From the NCBI GenBank assembly GCA_001683735.1, contig LUGG01000005.1:1860001-1924000 (forward strand): a DNA stretch of 64,000 bases, read 5' to 3'. Within the stretch, counting starts at the first letter, position 1; each line of letters starts with the position of its first letter. The position numbers and the translations under genes were made by a program. This stretch comes from Grifola frondosa (Eukaryota > Basidiomycota > Agaricomycetes > Polyporales > Grifolaceae). Below, piece by piece: positions 34,649 through 45,436 of the stretch. Under the pieces are notes generated by a model, which was not told the origin of the DNA, made no database searches, and saw nothing but the letters and a program-made list of their open reading frames with translations.

Positions 34649-36340
34649 ATGTCATCCACCATCACCATCGAGGAATATCAGCAAAAGTGAGTGGTGCTCA
34701 CTGCAATATTTCCTGATTCAATATATCCCACCACACAGCTTCATCACAATATGTTGTGTTGTATCGGCAACCGGTGAGTATTTCACTTAAACTCTCGGGT
34801 CATTCTCACCTTCCCATTTGTCGCAGCTCTACTGGTCTATGAGTATATTATTACCTTTGATCGTGAATATCAGCTTGTTTGGAGGCGCCGATTTTCGGCC
34901 GCCACCTTAGTATTCTTGTTGGCAAGGTATCCTATACTTCTGGCGTATATTCTCGTCCTTCCCACCATATATCCGCTGTCATCAAAGGTACAGTTCTCCT
35001 CCTGTTACTGTAGACTGTCTTAGCCCACTCAAAATTTCCAGAGTTGTTTGGCATTGGATTGGTCACAGACAGCTTTGGGGTTGCTCTTCGTTTTGCTTGT
35101 GGCCGGTGAGTGTCCATATATCATATGATATCCTCACTCCTGACTAACCATTTGTATTCTGGGAAGCATTCTCAAGCCTCCGAGTGTATGCCTTGTCTGG
35201 CCGTGAATGGAAAATCACCTCATTGGTATTCATCCTGTCACTGGTCGCCTTCGGCATTGCACTGGTGAGCCCTGTCCTCTGCGTCGAGCTTGGAATGTAA
35301 CTGAAATAAATCAAATATGTCTAGTTTGTGGTTGTGCGACAAGTGGTGGTGGTAGCTCCACCTCCCATCAATTGCACATCAGTCTATTTGGTCTCACCAG
35401 AGCTCTTGGACTTGTCAGTGAAATTAGTCCATCTCACTACATCTTGTCCACTGAATATCTGTGTCATATAGATGTATGTATTGCTCCTGGTTTCATATTT
35501 CTCAACTACTCAGCTCATGCAATACTCCTAGTGGAGTATGTAGAGCGTGCGACAGAAATCACTGCGGACATACTTGTTCTTGCAGTGACTGTACACCAAA
35601 CATACTGGAGAATACGAGCTTCTGCGGAGGATACGCTCCGAACTCCATTGCACACTTTGATCTTGAGGGATGGTCAGTATTGATTCCTGCCTCGATATCG
35701 GCACTGACCTGATGTCCCTCCGTCAGGTACAATATACTTCTTGTAAGTCATCAATAGTTAAGATAGGTCTGATGTTATTTTCAACAAACATGCACCTCAT
35801 AGAGCTTTATTGATCTTGAACATTGCAGATGTCATACTGATATATTTTGCAGAAACATTTGTTAGTAGAGTTTGTCTCACATCCCTGCCGATACTCACTC
35901 ACAGGACATATATTCCATCATCAGGAATCCAACGTGTATATCGGCGCGTTCATCGACCCGTCAGTAACCGCGAATTAATTGCGCTTCACTTTGTTTTCCG
36001 TTGATATTCGTTATCATACAGAATCACAGCAATCATCATATCACGGTTCATGCTCAATCTCCGTGGGGTTGATGCATCCCAGCGTGGTGCCGAGGACTCA
36101 AGTCGCCCGTCATTTGTCGGTTCTGTCCAGTTCGCAGCTTTCGTCGAACCCCTCGGTGCCCCCTGGAGCATGAATTCTCGCTCTCTTGGGATCGATCCCG
36201 GTTCCTTGGACGAACCAGGAGCCGGTGGAGAGAATGAGCATGAGGATGTATCGGACCGCGACCAAGAAATTGCTTCAGGCCATGCTAGCGTTCTCGCGCC
36301 ATCTGAAGCCGAACCTGGTCCGTCCAGAGTCAGGGCATGA
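34649..36340 (+). CDS. DUF6533 membrane protein, copy 3
   Basis: The exons read cleanly: 34,649-34,686, 34,739-34,773 and 34,827-34,987 (DUF6533 core LLVYEYIITFDREYQLVW). They are followed by SCLALDWSQTALGLLFVLL, FSSLRVYALSGREWK with FILSLVAFGIAL, ADILVLAVTVHQTYWR and LILRDG. The tail reads SRFMLNLRGVDASQ. In the last exon a one-base loss (GGTGCCCCCTGGAGC for GGTGCCCCTCTGGAGC) is cancelled about 25 bp later by a one-base gain. Only about eight residues differ, and the acidic tail is back in frame to the stop at 36,340. Multi-pass membrane topology is expected, and function is unknown. It is paired with TF copy 5 across spacer X. Confidence 0.7.
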
Positions 36341-36915
36341 GCTAGGACCGTGGTATGTCTTGGTTCGTATGGCATTGTTTTCTCGCTGATATCTTGCAGG
36401 TGCTAATGCTCACCCCAGAAGAAAGGTGCTTGCGATAATTAGACTGCGTCGGTGTCTAGCGTCGTTCGTCGATGTTTTCTTGGAGTATTGAACTTGGTGT
36501 CGTGACCTCTCGTTGCATATCATATGCACAAAACTACCATCACTATCTCTTGTATATTTTCTATTCCAATCCTCGGATCGATCATATAGTAGAAGCCATA
36601 TCATTAATGACTCATTGATGAAGCATTCATCATGGCGCACCGCAAAGGGAAAAGGGTATGTCCAACACTCGTCTGACGATGCTCTCAACAACCTATATTT
36701 AATGCACTAAAAATCATCGGTGTGAGCGCATGTTTGCCAAAAGAAAATATGTACATACTGTTCACGCGAGGTATGCTGCGATCGAACTATACGAGTTCTA
36801 CGACATGCCGCTCAGCTGTGCTCTTGATTATTCTATAAACACCAGACCCGCAATCTGAGACGTAGGTGGCGAAACGGGGGGCCTTATTTTCGCCCTCTTC
36901 TATGACCACTACCTT

Positions 36916-37060
36916 CCCGTATCGGATCCGATATCAGCTGGCAATTTCATGCGAAGTTCGAGCTGCACATACTGCTTGCACGGAAAGAGAACGGAGATGG
37001 CCTCTCACCTGAACGTCCTCATTGCGTAGTAGATAGCGCGCACCTGTTTGTGATCGCACG
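36916..37060. repeat. Truncated start of a further array unit
   Basis: About 145 bp resemble the beginning of the other units, including a CTCACCTGAAC..TCCTCATTGCGTAG stretch, before homology stops near 37,060. This marks the right edge of the array. Confidence 0.65.
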
Positions 37061-38644
37061 CGTTCGACGAGGTGGTGCCCTTGCTGCACAATTCTAGCTG
37101 ATTTGCGCCTGAATAGCAATGTTGCATTGAAGTATGAGGGGAGAAGTTCGAAGGGCTCAAAGGTGTCAGAGACACCAAATAATCAATATGCCTGAGGACT
37201 TCCCCAGCGTTCATGGGCTCCGGTGCCATAGGAGAAAGAATTTGCATCATGACATCCCAGGTGATCGATATAGTGCGGGATAGAATGAACGTGGAAAAGA
37301 CCTGAGGAACACGCTGAGTTTAGGTGGATGCAACGTTATTGACACCACTATGTGGCATCGTCCTTTTCTGAGACGCGATATCGAGGCCGAGATAAAATGT
37401 GGATGCTGAACACTTCAACACATATATGATACACGCCGCGTGCCAACGAACGCGGGGCATATCACGTGATCGCGTCCAGCGTCGGGCGCAGGCCTACGTA
37501 TCACTGTATCCACCGCGATGCGTTTAGCTGGGACCGGTAATCGCATAACTTCTATGGTCACATCATTGGATATCCACACTTCTGCGTCGAATGGATATTC
37601 AATCTTGTCGGTAACTTGCTTTGAAGACATTCAACCACCACCACCGCTGCCAGAACTGTACGTCTGCTTCAAATATGACGCCGCTTTGTTTCAGCGATGT
37701 GGCGGTCATTCGAATCCATTTATCTTTGCCATATCTCCTCCGTGAATCGCTCCCTGAATCCCGAAGGGCTTTCTTTAAACCACGAGATTACATGACGAGA
37801 TGAGGAGGCGTACGAAGGAGGCACATTCGCGTATCTTCGATATCCCAGTCATATGTCACAGTAACGGACAGTATGACATGTTCGCCGGAGACGTTCGCTA
37901 CTTCGCTCCCCTTGGTGGGTGTTCCACGTCATTGCTCTTGTTCAATGTTCTGCTTCTACCAGATCATCCCCGAAATGTGAGAGGTGGCGTTTCCAGACAC
38001 ATTCCAGCGCTTTGATAATGACACTTCCATCCATAGTATTCGCGAGTTTCAACCTGTCGAGAGTCCTCAGTGAGTCTCATCATCGTGATCACGTTTCATA
38101 ATTCACACCTGATATCCTCCAGGGACATCTCCGACATTCTCGACTCTCGCTTCACGGACGAAGATGGCGCCGCTTCTAACTTGGAACGAGGCGGCGTGAT
38201 CCACGAATGCTCACGATCGGACAAATTGCAGCCATACATTGCAAATAAATGGAAAGATTGGACGAGCTTCGTGATCGAAACGTCCGACTGGAACTTGGAG
38301 CTAATTTGCCTCACGAAAACTCTCAAGCGTACAGAATGTGATTATAATCCGTAAAAGAAGACACATTGCTCTTGCCGCTACCCAAAGTTCGTGATACCTT
38401 GTGGCTGTCGACAACCAGGATGTTTTTCGGCTGGATATGAGGTAGTATATTTTTGGATTATTTCGCAATCAAGATGCGAAGCCAGTTGGGCATGGATGAT
38501 GAAGATGGATTTGAAAATTTTGTCTCCGAGGGTCTTCGGTGTGTACTGTGGCCATGTTTCTCGTTTGCCAGCTGTTCTCTTATGTCCACCTTGCAGCCGA
38601 AGACCGAAGATCACCCTTGAATGCGTGTTGGATTACATACTGAC
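37061..38644. other. Unassigned region right of the array
   Basis: Homology to the array stops here. Minus-strand open stretches at 37,005-37,250 (LRHIDYLVSLTPLSPSNFSP) and 37,415-37,630 (YPFDAEVWISNDVTIEVMRL) look protein-like but could not be tied into a gene or family. Confidence 0.35.
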
Positions 38645-39239
38645 AGTGAGTACTTGCTCCGGTGTTATATAGCAACGGCCCCTGATATTCGTGTCAGAAT
38701 ACACTGCAAAGGTGACAATGGTGATTTCGTCGCCATTCTTCAGGTAATGATTCAAGGCATCGAATACTTTCGTACTTTTCAATGTCATGCGTCATGAGTA
38801 CGGAATGCCCGCAGCTGTGCGAGGAATCGAGAGGCTCCTCAAAACGCCTAAGCCGGCCATGATATCCCTCACCAAAGATAATGCAGGTCGGTCCGAAACT
38901 TTGAATATCTGTCTCGCTAGCATTTATCATATTACGCAGTCTGTCGATCTGTCGACTTTCTTTTGGCGATTCTATTTCCGTGAACACCAAGGTTTTAAAG
39001 TGGACTGATCCACAAGTCCGCAAAAAGATACGAAGGAATCCTGTGGCTAGCCGACTGTCGCTCTTGAGCGCATCTTCAAGCACAGTCATGAGGTGAGCGT
39101 AGATTTCATAATTCTTCTTTAATCGTCTGATCACGCCCGATTCATAGGGACTCTCGTCTTCCGTAATGGTTCCCTTGCATAACTGATCGGAAAAGCTCGC
39201 TTTTATCGAAACTATAACAAGCATTGAACTCTGATTCAA
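38645..39239 (-). CDS. Hypothetical protein, uncertain model
   Basis: A minus-strand stretch of about 180 codons is open from 39,239 to 38,694. A different frame starting at an ATG at 38,788 reads FDALNHYLKNGDEITIVTFA and ends at a GTCAGT donor at 38,645. The second looks more like real protein. The two frames overlap, so at most one is used at each position, and an intron between them is possible. I recognise no family. Confidence 0.25.
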
Positions 39240-39305
39240 GGCGACTTTGGTCTAATCCTACAACAAGCTTGGGCTGTACGGACGAGAAATAACACGAGCA
39301 CATCG

Positions 39306-39750
39306 TCAAGGAGTAGTTCCAAATATTGACAACTTCACCTCTGGGTCCTGCCAGGCTTGACCATCTCCTTCAAGTTGTCGCTTCTCTCGATCGGATAAGC
39401 GGATCCTATGACAAGCCGTGTCAGAAACCGGAAGAGACATGAGTAGAGAACAATATAACAACTCACTGATTTCGAATGGCGAGTACTCTGACAGTCCTCT
39501 TCCTCTCGAGAGGAGTCATGTTTGGCCAATTGGCAATACGTGACAGGGTCTGCGGATTCCAATTTGTCAGGTCTTCAGATCTCATGCGCTAAGGAGGATC
39601 CATAGCTACCCCATCACTATTGACGACAATAGGACCAGGGGCATCGAATTTGAACGACTCCCCGTTGCTTACGTTCAGCTCATGGGTATGGTCCGACTCG
39701 GAGGGAGCTGGGAGCGCAAGCGGGGCTACATCCGGAGTGGGTTTACTCAT
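39306..39750 (-). CDS. Conserved small fungal protein, 107 residues
   Basis: Three exons (39,610-39,750; 39,467-39,549; 39,306-39,405) splice in frame to 107 residues from an ATG at 39,750 to TGA at 39,306-39,308. The product has a Pro/Ser-rich start, then FKFDAPGPIVVNSDGG, TLSRIANWPNMTPLERKRT, VRVLAIRNQIRL and a charged tail. I recall a widespread short fungal family with an FD.LGP.VVN.DGTLSRI.NW pattern, and this fits it, but I cannot name a function. Introns are 60 and 61 nt with normal GT-AG ends. No signal peptide or membrane segment is visible. All phases join, so the gene looks intact. Confidence 0.75.
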
Positions 39751-41052
39751 GATGGTTGCACGGAGACAAATGCGTGTTCAAAGTCGAAGTGAGTGACCTT
39801 TGGAAGGCGAAAGGATGCTTGTGCTACACCGACTCCACGAAATATTTGAGGTGATCCTAGCGGTGGCTGAAGACTCGCGATCTTTCTTTGCCGAGGTTCC
39901 GCGGCTACTAAGTACTTAGCGCAGACCAGTTGAACTTGAAACATCGTCCAAGTCTGCGATCCGCAAGCCATGTCTTCTTGACAATGACAATGCTCAGACT
40001 GGGATGCTTGCTTTCGACTCGTGCGGAATCTACGGGCATGTCGCTCACGAATAGAATATTGACGACTCGGCACCCACTTGCTCATCTTAATCGACGCACT
40101 CGGACGTATTTCTGCGATATCTCACCACTGTCAGTCTGCGGCAGTCATTTTTCCCTTGGGTATCATGCGAAGGACGACTATCGTGCTACATGGAGATTTG
40201 CAATCGCGTGCGCACAAGCCCACGATCTCCAGCGAGTTCATAATTCTCCATTGCGGAAAAATAGTCCGTCTATCTGGACAGCAGTGTCACCACCACACGC
40301 GATGCCCAACTCCACTGCCTCCGGACAGCTGTCCAGGTTCGCCTGTGCCTCCGACATGGAACGTCTAGAGCTCGTTGTGCACACGAATGCAGGTGAGGCA
40401 CCCGGTTACGCTGTCGTACCTATCTTCACGAGCCCCTCGTATCTCCCTAGGTTACCCTTGAAGTCATGAGGTCCTTCCCACCAGAGAGACGAGGGTGGTC
40501 TGGATGGCCGTCCTGATCACCAGCGGAATTCGGTCCACGCACCTCTATCTCAAGAAGCAACACGCGCTGGTGTACATGCGACCTGGTGGTACACCTGCCG
40601 AGCACCGCAGGAAGCTCGCTGCATCTGCTGTCATTTAGACAGCGCGATCGCATCCTATCGGGCCGCCACAGATCGCCATACGATACGCTGTCCACGGACT
40701 TGTGCAAGACACCGGCGCGCTCGCTGCAGCAGCTCTCTGGCGGATCCGCGCGCCACAGGATGCTCATATGCTCCGTCTCTCACCGGCGCTCGGCATGTCT
40801 CGGCCCATTCCCATCTTCCTGCCTCCGACCCCGCGCTTTCTCTCGCCCTGTCAACCACAGCACCGCTTCTGTACTCACGAAGGAGGAGCTATGAGAACTG
40901 CGGACGCGCGGTTCCGCTCTATATGAGGCCAGGCGCAGGGTGGGTGACGGCTCGGACGCCTGCATCACTTACGCGACGACATCGACCCCCTGGACTCGTA
41001 CACTGATATACTCACCTTTTGATTTACCTACTCGTCTCACCCGAAGCCCAAG
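39751..41052. other. No confident gene
   Basis: Several open stretches occur on both strands. One on the plus strand at ~40,499-40,640 reads MAVLITSGIRSTHLYLKKQ. None could be assembled into a gene or matched to a family. The last ~100 bp are likely the promoter and leader of the next gene. Confidence 0.35.
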
Positions 41053-42114
41053 ATGAGCGCAGCTGCATCCCAGACGCCGGAATCTACCCAACCAGCGACT
41101 CCGTCAAGCGACCCCACCTCGTCCAGCTCGACACTTGTCAATCACGCAGTCGGCGCAGCCTGCACCACCCCAGCCCCTCGCGCGCCCACACCTGCACCAA
41201 CCTCGCCTGTCTCTCCTTTCTCGATCTCCTTCGACCCTGACGCATCGACTTCGCACGCTAGCGTCTCGCCCACAACCCCCACCGCTGTCCACGATGGGCC
41301 CACACCACGGACCGTGTCCCCGGGCGCGGCAACCGCGCTATGGACAGATCGCCTCTCTGCGTCCTTTGGCGCTATCGCGGACCAAATTGCGGCCGCCTCG
41401 AAGGCGCTTGCGTCCGTCGAGGTCCCCGCGGCGGTCAGCGGCGGGGAGGCGCTGATGGCACCGCCGCCGTCGACTGAGAGCGTGAGTCAACTTGCAGGTT
41501 TGTCCGCGAGATTGGACGTAATCGAGAGCGCGCAGGAGCGCCTCGCGGAGGACATGGAGGCCGTGCGCATGCAGATGGCGAGGCTGCACGTGAATGGCAA
41601 GGAGAAGGAGATCGTGGAGGAGGCGAACGAGGAGGCGGATCCGGTGGGGCAAGCGCTGGAGGAGCTGCAGAAAAAGGTGGATGGGATCGTGGAGACGATC
41701 AAGCTCGAGTACGTCTGTTCGCTGATGATGCCGTCTGATACACGTGAGAGCATTACTGATGCGATATCGGAGCAGTCAGGCGCGCCTGTATGCCCGTTTG
41801 TATAACGCAACGGTCACGGCGAACAAGATGACCATCAAGTGGCTGCCGATGGCAAATGGCAAGGGTCCGCAGAATTTTCCTGTGACCAAGGGCGAGTTCG
41901 AGCATCTGACGAGTGCGTACCCACCTTTTTTTATCTTTCCTCCTTCCACAGCGGCTATTTTTGCGCGTTCAATTTTGACACCTGCTAATCGTTATCGCCT
42001 GCAGAGGAACGCTATGAGGCCCTACTCAAGTCGTACAACCAGCCCATCAAGGGTGATACCGCGGCCAAACGGGAGGCGCTCCGGGAGTTCATTGGCCTGA
42101 CTCCTGCGAACTGA
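41053..42114 (+). CDS. Hypothetical 300-residue protein with coiled coil
   Basis: Exons 41,053-41,708, 41,776-41,912 and 42,005-42,114 join in phase to 300 residues. Residues ~1-105 are Pro/Ser/Thr/Ala-rich and probably disordered. A helical, charged stretch follows (~140-220, with LSARLDVIESAQERLAEDME and ALEELQKKVDGIVETIKL), typical of a coiled coil. The C-terminal ~80 residues are compact and look conserved (WLPMANGKGPQNFPVTKGEF, then YEALLKSYNQPIKGD and REFIGL). I see no enzyme motif, signal peptide or membrane segment. It may be a scaffold or adaptor protein, but that is a guess. The second intron has a GTGCGT donor. Confidence 0.7.
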
Positions 42115-43477
42115 GTTTGCAGGCACGCCGACCGTGGACGACAATGTCGAAATGTGCATTATGGATGGCCCATGGGTCATTGAATTACACGGAAAGTTTT
42201 GAACTTCGCGAAGCTTCGCGATCAAGGAACGTAGCCTATCTTATTATCAGATAATCCCCCTCCCACGCACCATAGAATAGATTGTGAACGATGGCGAATC
42301 CGTCCGTGATTACCATTGGTTGATTTGAACTCGGCAGCAGGAGCCTGAGTGAATAAGTTGCATGTATTCACCACGACAGCGTCCATAGGACAGACGCGAG
42401 AAAAAAGTCGAGCATGGACCAAGACGCTAAGAATATAGCGCTCGAAAGGTCTTTTTGTATCAGAGGACTGTTATCTTGGCGGAACACGGGTGGTAGTCGA
42501 TTTGTAGAAGAAATTTGTAGTGAATTTGTAGGGAGCACGAGCTCAATTTGTATTACTGGCCAGTCTGGACTCGCATCGCCCTCGGCTTCGTAAACCCTCA
42601 TAAGGACTTTGACTCGTTCGTCCTCCTTGCAAACCTGCTCGCTCTCCTCGTTCTGTCGACTTCGACAATGCTGTCCTTTTGCTGGGGTGCTTGCTGCTGG
42701 CTGGCCGACTGACTGGGGACGCCACCTTGCCGAGTACGCGGCCGGTGCGAGCCGAAAACGAGACAGTCGCGGTAACTCCCAGAAATTCAAATGGCTCACA
42801 GGATCTTCCAAGGTTGCGAGGAGCGACGTTTCGGTCTCTGATCCTGCGAAGAATACGTCGACATTGTCCTGGTCGGTGTAGATCCTCGCAACTAGAATAT
42901 CGCCACACGGTCCACGTCTCCAAAGCTTCAACCTCTAGCCTCAAGCTTCAGGAATCGACCTAGGTTGTCTCTGTGTTTTTCCGACGCCGTTCCGGGTGGT
43001 CGCATCACTGTCGGTTTGCCAAACTGATTTCCGCGCGGACCAATATTACCCAACGTGGACAGGCTGTAGCAGGGTGCGTGCCATCACGGTAAATGCAGCG
43101 GTTGGTGGGAGCTCGAGTTCGGAATGGGGTTCCTGGCTGGCTGTTCCTAAGCCGACAATACGACCGTGGCATCTATCACTGCCATCTGGCGGCGGTGCAT
43201 CAGTGACGTTGAGCCTCCCGCGGTGTCCGTAATATTAAGTAGTCTAATTTGGCTGTCGCCGCATTGCGCGCTGTCCTTTCCGTGGACCCCCGTCAAACGT
43301 TTGTGGCTGCTGGTGGCGCATCCGTTCTTGTTCTCGACATAACCGTCCTCTCCGATATCTCTTTCCGACTTTACCGGTCACGTTCTTAAACCCGTTTACT
43401 CAATCCTTCCTTTTCTTAAGTTAAACTCCTACCTATTCCTCTTGAACCCTCTTCTACTCAATTCATCGTCCTTCAAC
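42115..43477. other. Intergenic region
   Basis: The minus strand has a long open stretch without an ATG (42,368-42,931, for example GPCGDILVARIYTDQDNVDV) that I could not support as a gene. The final ~200 bp, rich in TTCC/CTTC pyrimidine tracts, are probably the promoter and leader of the carbonic anhydrase. Confidence 0.35.
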
Positions 43478-44383
43478 ATGACGCAAGATCTTATCCTCGC
43501 CCGCCTCCTGGCGAACAACGACCAGTGGGCGGAAGACGTCCAGCGCGCAGAGCCTGGCTTCTTCCAGCAATGCGCGAAGGGTCAAGCCCCGAAGGTATGT
43601 CTTTTCCTTCCTTATCTATGCGCAGTCAGTGGCAAGGGATGGGGACATGTATGCAGCGCGAGGGACAGATGATAGCAGGGAGCGGAGGACATGCTCATCG
43701 GGCGTCGTCGGGCGTGGCACGCAGGCAGGTGCAAGGCAAATCCGTTCGCCGCTTCTCGCAGCAGCAGCAGCGCCTTATCGCACCTCTATTCTTGTACCGC
43801 CCCACCGGTCGCTCCGAGCTCACCCTCGCCTGCAGGTCCTCTGGATCGGCTGTGCCGACTCCCGAGTGCCCGAATCAGTCCTCACCGCATGCAAGCCCGG
43901 CGAGATCTTCGTGCACCGTAACATCGCCAAGTACGCCCCAATTCCTGCTTCTCGCCTCGTGTCTACGCGGGCTAATATTGGCCCGCCACACGCAGTCAGT
44001 TCCACCCGTCAGACGACAGCGCGCTCGCCGTGCTGACCTACGCCGTTGACCACGTTGGAGTCTCACACGTCATCGTCGTGGGCCACACTAATTGTGGTGG
44101 CGCCGCCGCGTGCCACGCTGCCGCGAATGACCCCGCAGCGGCTGCGCCCGATGGTCCTCTCGGGCGCTGGCTCGGGCCCCTCACTGACCTCGCGAAGGGC
44201 CGCGACCTCACGGAGCTCGTGGAGGCGAACGTTCGCGCGCAGGTTGCGAACCTCGCAAACGCGGAGACCCTGAAGTCCGCATGGGAACGTGGCAAGGACG
44301 TGCAGGTGCATGGCTGGGTTTACGAGATCGAGACGGGCCGGTTGCGCGATCTGGGCATCAGCGTGGGGAGGGGGAGCGCGTAG
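43478..44383 (+). CDS. Beta-carbonic anhydrase
   Basis: Three exons (43,478-43,594; 43,836-43,930; 43,996-44,383) join in phase to 199 residues. The protein carries the beta-class signatures: CADSR (zinc-ligand Cys and the Asp-Arg dyad) and HTNCGG (His and Cys zinc ligands), with FVHRNIAN between. It hydrates CO2 to bicarbonate, which fungi use for carboxylation reactions and CO2 sensing. There is no targeting sequence, so it is likely cytosolic. The first intron is long (241 nt) for this window. The gene looks intact. Confidence 0.93.
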
Positions 44384-44549
44384 GCTTCCAGCGTGCAGCA
44401 GGTGTAGATATGCAACAGAGAAGATGATAATGTGTACCACGAGTACCTGCTTTGAGAGTGGGGTTTATGCAATAGTATAATGTTGAGTGAATGCGCTTGT
44501 CGAACTCAAGTTTGAGGGTACAAAAAATCCCTTTTGCGGCGAAAATATG

Positions 44550-44652
44550 CTGCCCCAGTGAGGCTCGAACTCACGACCTTCCGATTATCACGACGAGTCT
44601 CTAGTACTCAGAAGTAACAGTCGGACGCTGTGACCAACTCAGCCATGGGGCA
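44550..44652 (-). tRNA. tRNA-Asn(GUU) with a 29-nt intron
   Basis: Read on the minus strand, the acceptor stem TGCCCCA pairs with TGGGGCA. The D-stem GCTG pairs with CAGC, the anticodon stem TCCGA with TCGGA, and the T-arm is GTGAG-TTCGAGC-CTCAC. The anticodon loop reads CTGTTA, then a 29-nt intron, then A, giving anticodon GTT (Asn) with the intron at the canonical position after base 37. The discriminator base is G, as expected for tRNA-Asn. Confidence 0.95.
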
Positions 44653-45436
44653 TACACTGCAGTCGTATAATGTAATATCTATGTATGTTATAAAGTGAAG
44701 CCAAAATATGGATCATCAGAGTTGGATGACGAAATTCCCTCGGCAAATGCCGACCAGGTTGTATGTTGCCGCATAGTTGAGTTTTTGGTTCTTCAAACCT
44801 CTGCCCATCAAGGCGTTGGACGTTGAACGTTGAGCGCTGAGCTTTCAAGTTCATGTTCTTCATGGATCTGACCTTGGGAACAAATGTCCGACAAGGAAAC
44901 ACTTCCGTGCTGTAAGGCACAATTTTTCACTCGTCGGGCACTGGTCTAGCATGATACTGTCAACGATGGCTCAAACTGTCAATAGCAGCTCAAATATCTG
45001 TTCAACGCATCCTTGAGTTATCCCGGATTTACACGTAGCGTGCAGCTCCCCCTAGATGGTGATGTTGCACTGACATACGTATTTCATGATCACGTCTAGG
45101 CGGTCACAACAGAGGAAGGCGCGTTGACATGCTAACTGCTTCCAGGTTCACATTTCATGCAGTCAGAAACGATATCCATCGTCGTGGAGGTGCAGAAACA
45201 TGGTTCACAGAGGCTAACAATGAAGCTGCCTCTTTAGAGCATCCGGTCAGACATGTCCGTCCTGTGATTCTGCAAGTGATTCCCGCGCGATATGGTCTTG
45301 TTCCTCCAAGAAAACTGTTTCTCCATGGCATTGTATTCCCCGGGGTTGATCCGGATTGCTCGGTGCCGGAACCTTGAGTCAGTTCAGTTCCCTTATAATC
45401 CCTTTCACTGCAACCAACGCGACACTGACGTCGAAA
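44653..45436. other. Intergenic region
   Basis: No gene is recognised. A short inverted-repeat motif GTTGAACGTTGAACGTTGAGC-like run lies near 44,815-44,840, and the rest is unremarkable upstream DNA of the GH16 gene. Confidence 0.4.

Larger units (their letters stand above)
27392..36915. repeat. Tandem array, full unit 2 (~9.5 kb)
   Basis: The order and orientation are the same as unit 1: TF beta (28010-29140), spacer Y, TF alpha (31139-32820), spacer X and DUF6533 (34649-36340). The DUF6533 start codons are 9611 and 9568 bp apart across the array, so the units are in register. TF beta here carries an internal deletion. Confidence 0.85.

Noticed and set aside
35461..35712. Cysteine-rich open frame (CRACDRNHCGHTCSCSDC) in DUF6533 copy 3
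   Set aside because: It overlaps, in another frame, the ADILVLAVTVHQTYW/LILRDG exon, which matches the DUF6533 family in all three copies.
11330..37060. Array as rDNA, centromeric satellite or viral integration
   Set aside because: Units contain spliced protein-coding genes of fungal families, no rRNA motifs, no simple satellite monomer and no viral replication or capsid genes.
42368..42931. 187-codon minus-strand frame
   Set aside because: It has no ATG start, no family motif, and contains low-complexity charged sequence. A gene could not be supported.
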